NCBI GenBank assembly: GCA_905220665.1
Contig: CAJNAR010000068.1
Span: forward strand, 1 to 35,215
Length of the DNA: 35,215 nt
Direction: 5' to 3'
Source: Albugo candida
Lineage: Eukaryota > Oomycota > Peronosporomycetes > Albuginales > Albuginaceae
The notes below the pieces were generated by a model. It was given only the letters and a program-made list of their open reading frames with translations. It made no database searches and was not told where the DNA came from. The first letter of the stretch is position 1. Every line of letters starts with the position of its first letter. This document shows positions 34,874 through 35,215 of this stretch, one piece after another. The translations under genes were made by a program, and so were the position numbers.

Positions 34874-34911
34874 TGATGCGCAAATGCTGTGGCTTATGTC
34901 AATTATATGTA
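34766..34911 (+). repeat. Decayed array edge
   Basis: From the first mismatch at 34,766 to about 34,897 I count roughly 18-20 differences from consensus in about 135 bp, against a few per hundred bases or fewer elsewhere. Homology continues past the 34,874 unit boundary (TGATGCGCAAATGCTGTGGCTT) and fades in a poorly matching stretch ending near 34,911. Conserved islands remain, including CTGATTTCAGCT near 34,827 and the core of the CENP-B-like motif, now with ACAA in place of GAA. Raised divergence at array ends is expected where unequal exchange is less effective. Confidence 0.85.
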
Positions 34912-35215
34912 CTGTGCAATCTCCATTTTTCATTTTTACAGATTTTAGTATTGTTAAGGTCGTATTTAGTGACAGGATCTAATGAAAATGTTCGCTGCGG
35001 TCTGACTACATCTCAGCGCACCATATAAGTGCTTATGCCACCAACATGTGGCCTCGAGCAAAGCGGCAAATTCATAGGTGCCGGCTCGGTAGTTGACGCT
35101 CAGAGAGGAAAGAGGCGCAGATTTTTACTCAAGCTAATTTATTCGCACGAAAGATCACTCGTAATCATACAGCGAGGAGGAGATGTGCATATAAATGGCC
35201 TCAATTGTTTCTTCG
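34912..35215. other. Non-repetitive right flank, no assigned gene
   Basis: These 304 bp match nothing else in the window. They are less AT-rich than the array. I see weak hints only. A T-rich stretch ends in TTTTACAG at 34,941, resembling a 3' splice acceptor. On the minus strand a frame is open from the window edge to a TGA at 35,155. On the plus strand TATAAA at 35,190-35,195 overlaps an ATG at 35,195. A 5-bp stem with a 6-base loop lies at 35,037-35,052. None of these is enough to call a gene. The stretch is useful as a single-copy anchor for placing the array. Confidence 0.6.
35155..35214 (-). other. Possible 3' end of a minus-strand coding exon (weak)
   Basis: Read on the minus strand from the window edge, 19 codons stay open and end at TGA (35,157-35,155). 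The C-terminal residues would be ...IYMHISSSLYDYE. An AATAAA hexamer follows at 35,143-35,138, 11 bases past the stop, which is compatible with a very short 3' UTR. Nineteen open codons and one hexamer are easily due to chance, and I recognise no family. The rest of any gene would lie beyond base 35,215. Confidence 0.12.

Larger units (their letters stand above)
1..34911 (+). repeat. Tandem satellite array, ~758-bp unit, 46 complete copies
   Basis: The same unit recurs head to tail through the whole interval. With the phase set at base 1, copies start at 1, 760, 1518, 2275, 3033, 3791, 4550, 5308, 6066, 6825, 7583, 8341, 9099, 9857, 10615, 11370, 12128, 12886, 13645, 14404, 15162, 15919, 16675, 17433, 18191, 18950, 19707, 20464, 21223, 21981, 22738, 23497, 24255, 25014, 25772, 26530, 27288, 28046, 28804, 29562, 30321, 31080, 31839, 32598, 33357 and 34115. 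A fragment of a 47th copy starts at 34874. Spacing is 755-759 bp, and differences are mostly substitutions and 1-3 bp indels. No copy is inverted and nothing interrupts the array. It runs off the left edge of the window. Such arrays are typical of eukaryotic heterochromatin; the chromosomal location here is inference. Confidence 0.98.

Noticed and set aside
1..34911. CRISPR array
   Set aside because: The repeat unit is about 758 bp with no short repeat-spacer alternation.
1..34911. rDNA, 5S, tRNA, snRNA or histone gene cluster
   Set aside because: No recognisable rRNA, tRNA (no convincing A and B boxes), Sm-site or histone sequence is present in the unit.
1..34911. Assembly artefact from collapsed or copied repeats
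   Set aside because: Copies differ by many specific variants in a structured order, and a unique flank is joined at the right. Errors at individual junctions cannot be excluded without reads.
34921..34941. 3' splice acceptor (T-rich stretch ending TTTTACAG)
   Set aside because: No open frame or exon follows with any support. T-rich stretches ending in CAG also occur inside the satellite, for example TGCTTTTCAG.
35190..35215. Plus-strand TATA box and start codon (ATG at 35,195)
   Set aside because: The TATAAA overlaps the ATG, which is incompatible with it being the TATA box for that start. Only seven codons are visible.

Overview
This window is almost entirely one tandem satellite-DNA array. 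Bases 1 to about 34,911 hold 46 complete head-to-tail copies of a unit of about 758 bp (observed range 755-759), plus about 38 bp of a 47th copy. All copies lie in the same orientation. The array is already running at base 1, so its left end is outside the window. Its right end is inside the window, and about 304 bp of unrelated single-copy-looking sequence follow (34,912-35,215). I see no convincing protein-coding gene, tRNA, rRNA, CRISPR array or autonomous mobile element. A 35 kb block with no coding sequence and only long homogenised tandem repeats points to a eukaryotic chromosome (centromeric, pericentromeric, subtelomeric or other heterochromatin). The species cannot be told from the sequence.

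Unit structure: I phase the unit so that copy 1 starts at base 1. Hand alignment shows that the 758-bp unit is itself an ancient dimer. Segment P (337 bp, 377-713 in copy 1) and segment Q (421 bp, 714-1134) are colinear, with roughly 65-70% identity in the best stretches, and share an identical 12-mer. Q carries an extra stretch of about 46 bp made of an A-rich tract plus a GC-rich, palindrome-rich block. Q also has a motif resembling, but not matching, a CENP-B box.

Layout: copies 1-9 (1-6,824) are one regional type. A 726-bp tract at 7,032-7,757 is a foreign haplotype whose match lies 22 kb away, at 29,011-29,736. Copies 11-14 resemble copies 1-9. Copies 15-24 (10,615-18,190) interleave a distinct haplotype with the common one. 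Copies 25-27 are transitional. Copies 28-30, 37-38 and 44-45 carry a strongly altered A-tract junction (type C). Copies 31-36 carry another recurrent haplotype. Copies 38-42 are type B. Copies 42-45 form an alternating two-copy higher-order repeat. Copy 46 is ordinary until 34,765, after which divergence jumps to roughly 13-15% before homology ends near 34,911.

Nothing here works as a gene set. The interest lies in how the array evolves: old dimerisation, insertion of a small block, long-range exchange of haplotypes between copies, regional gradients, a short higher-order repeat, and a sharp boundary between homogenised and decaying sequence at the array edge. The many 60-94-codon open frames are repeat by-products and are not annotated as genes.
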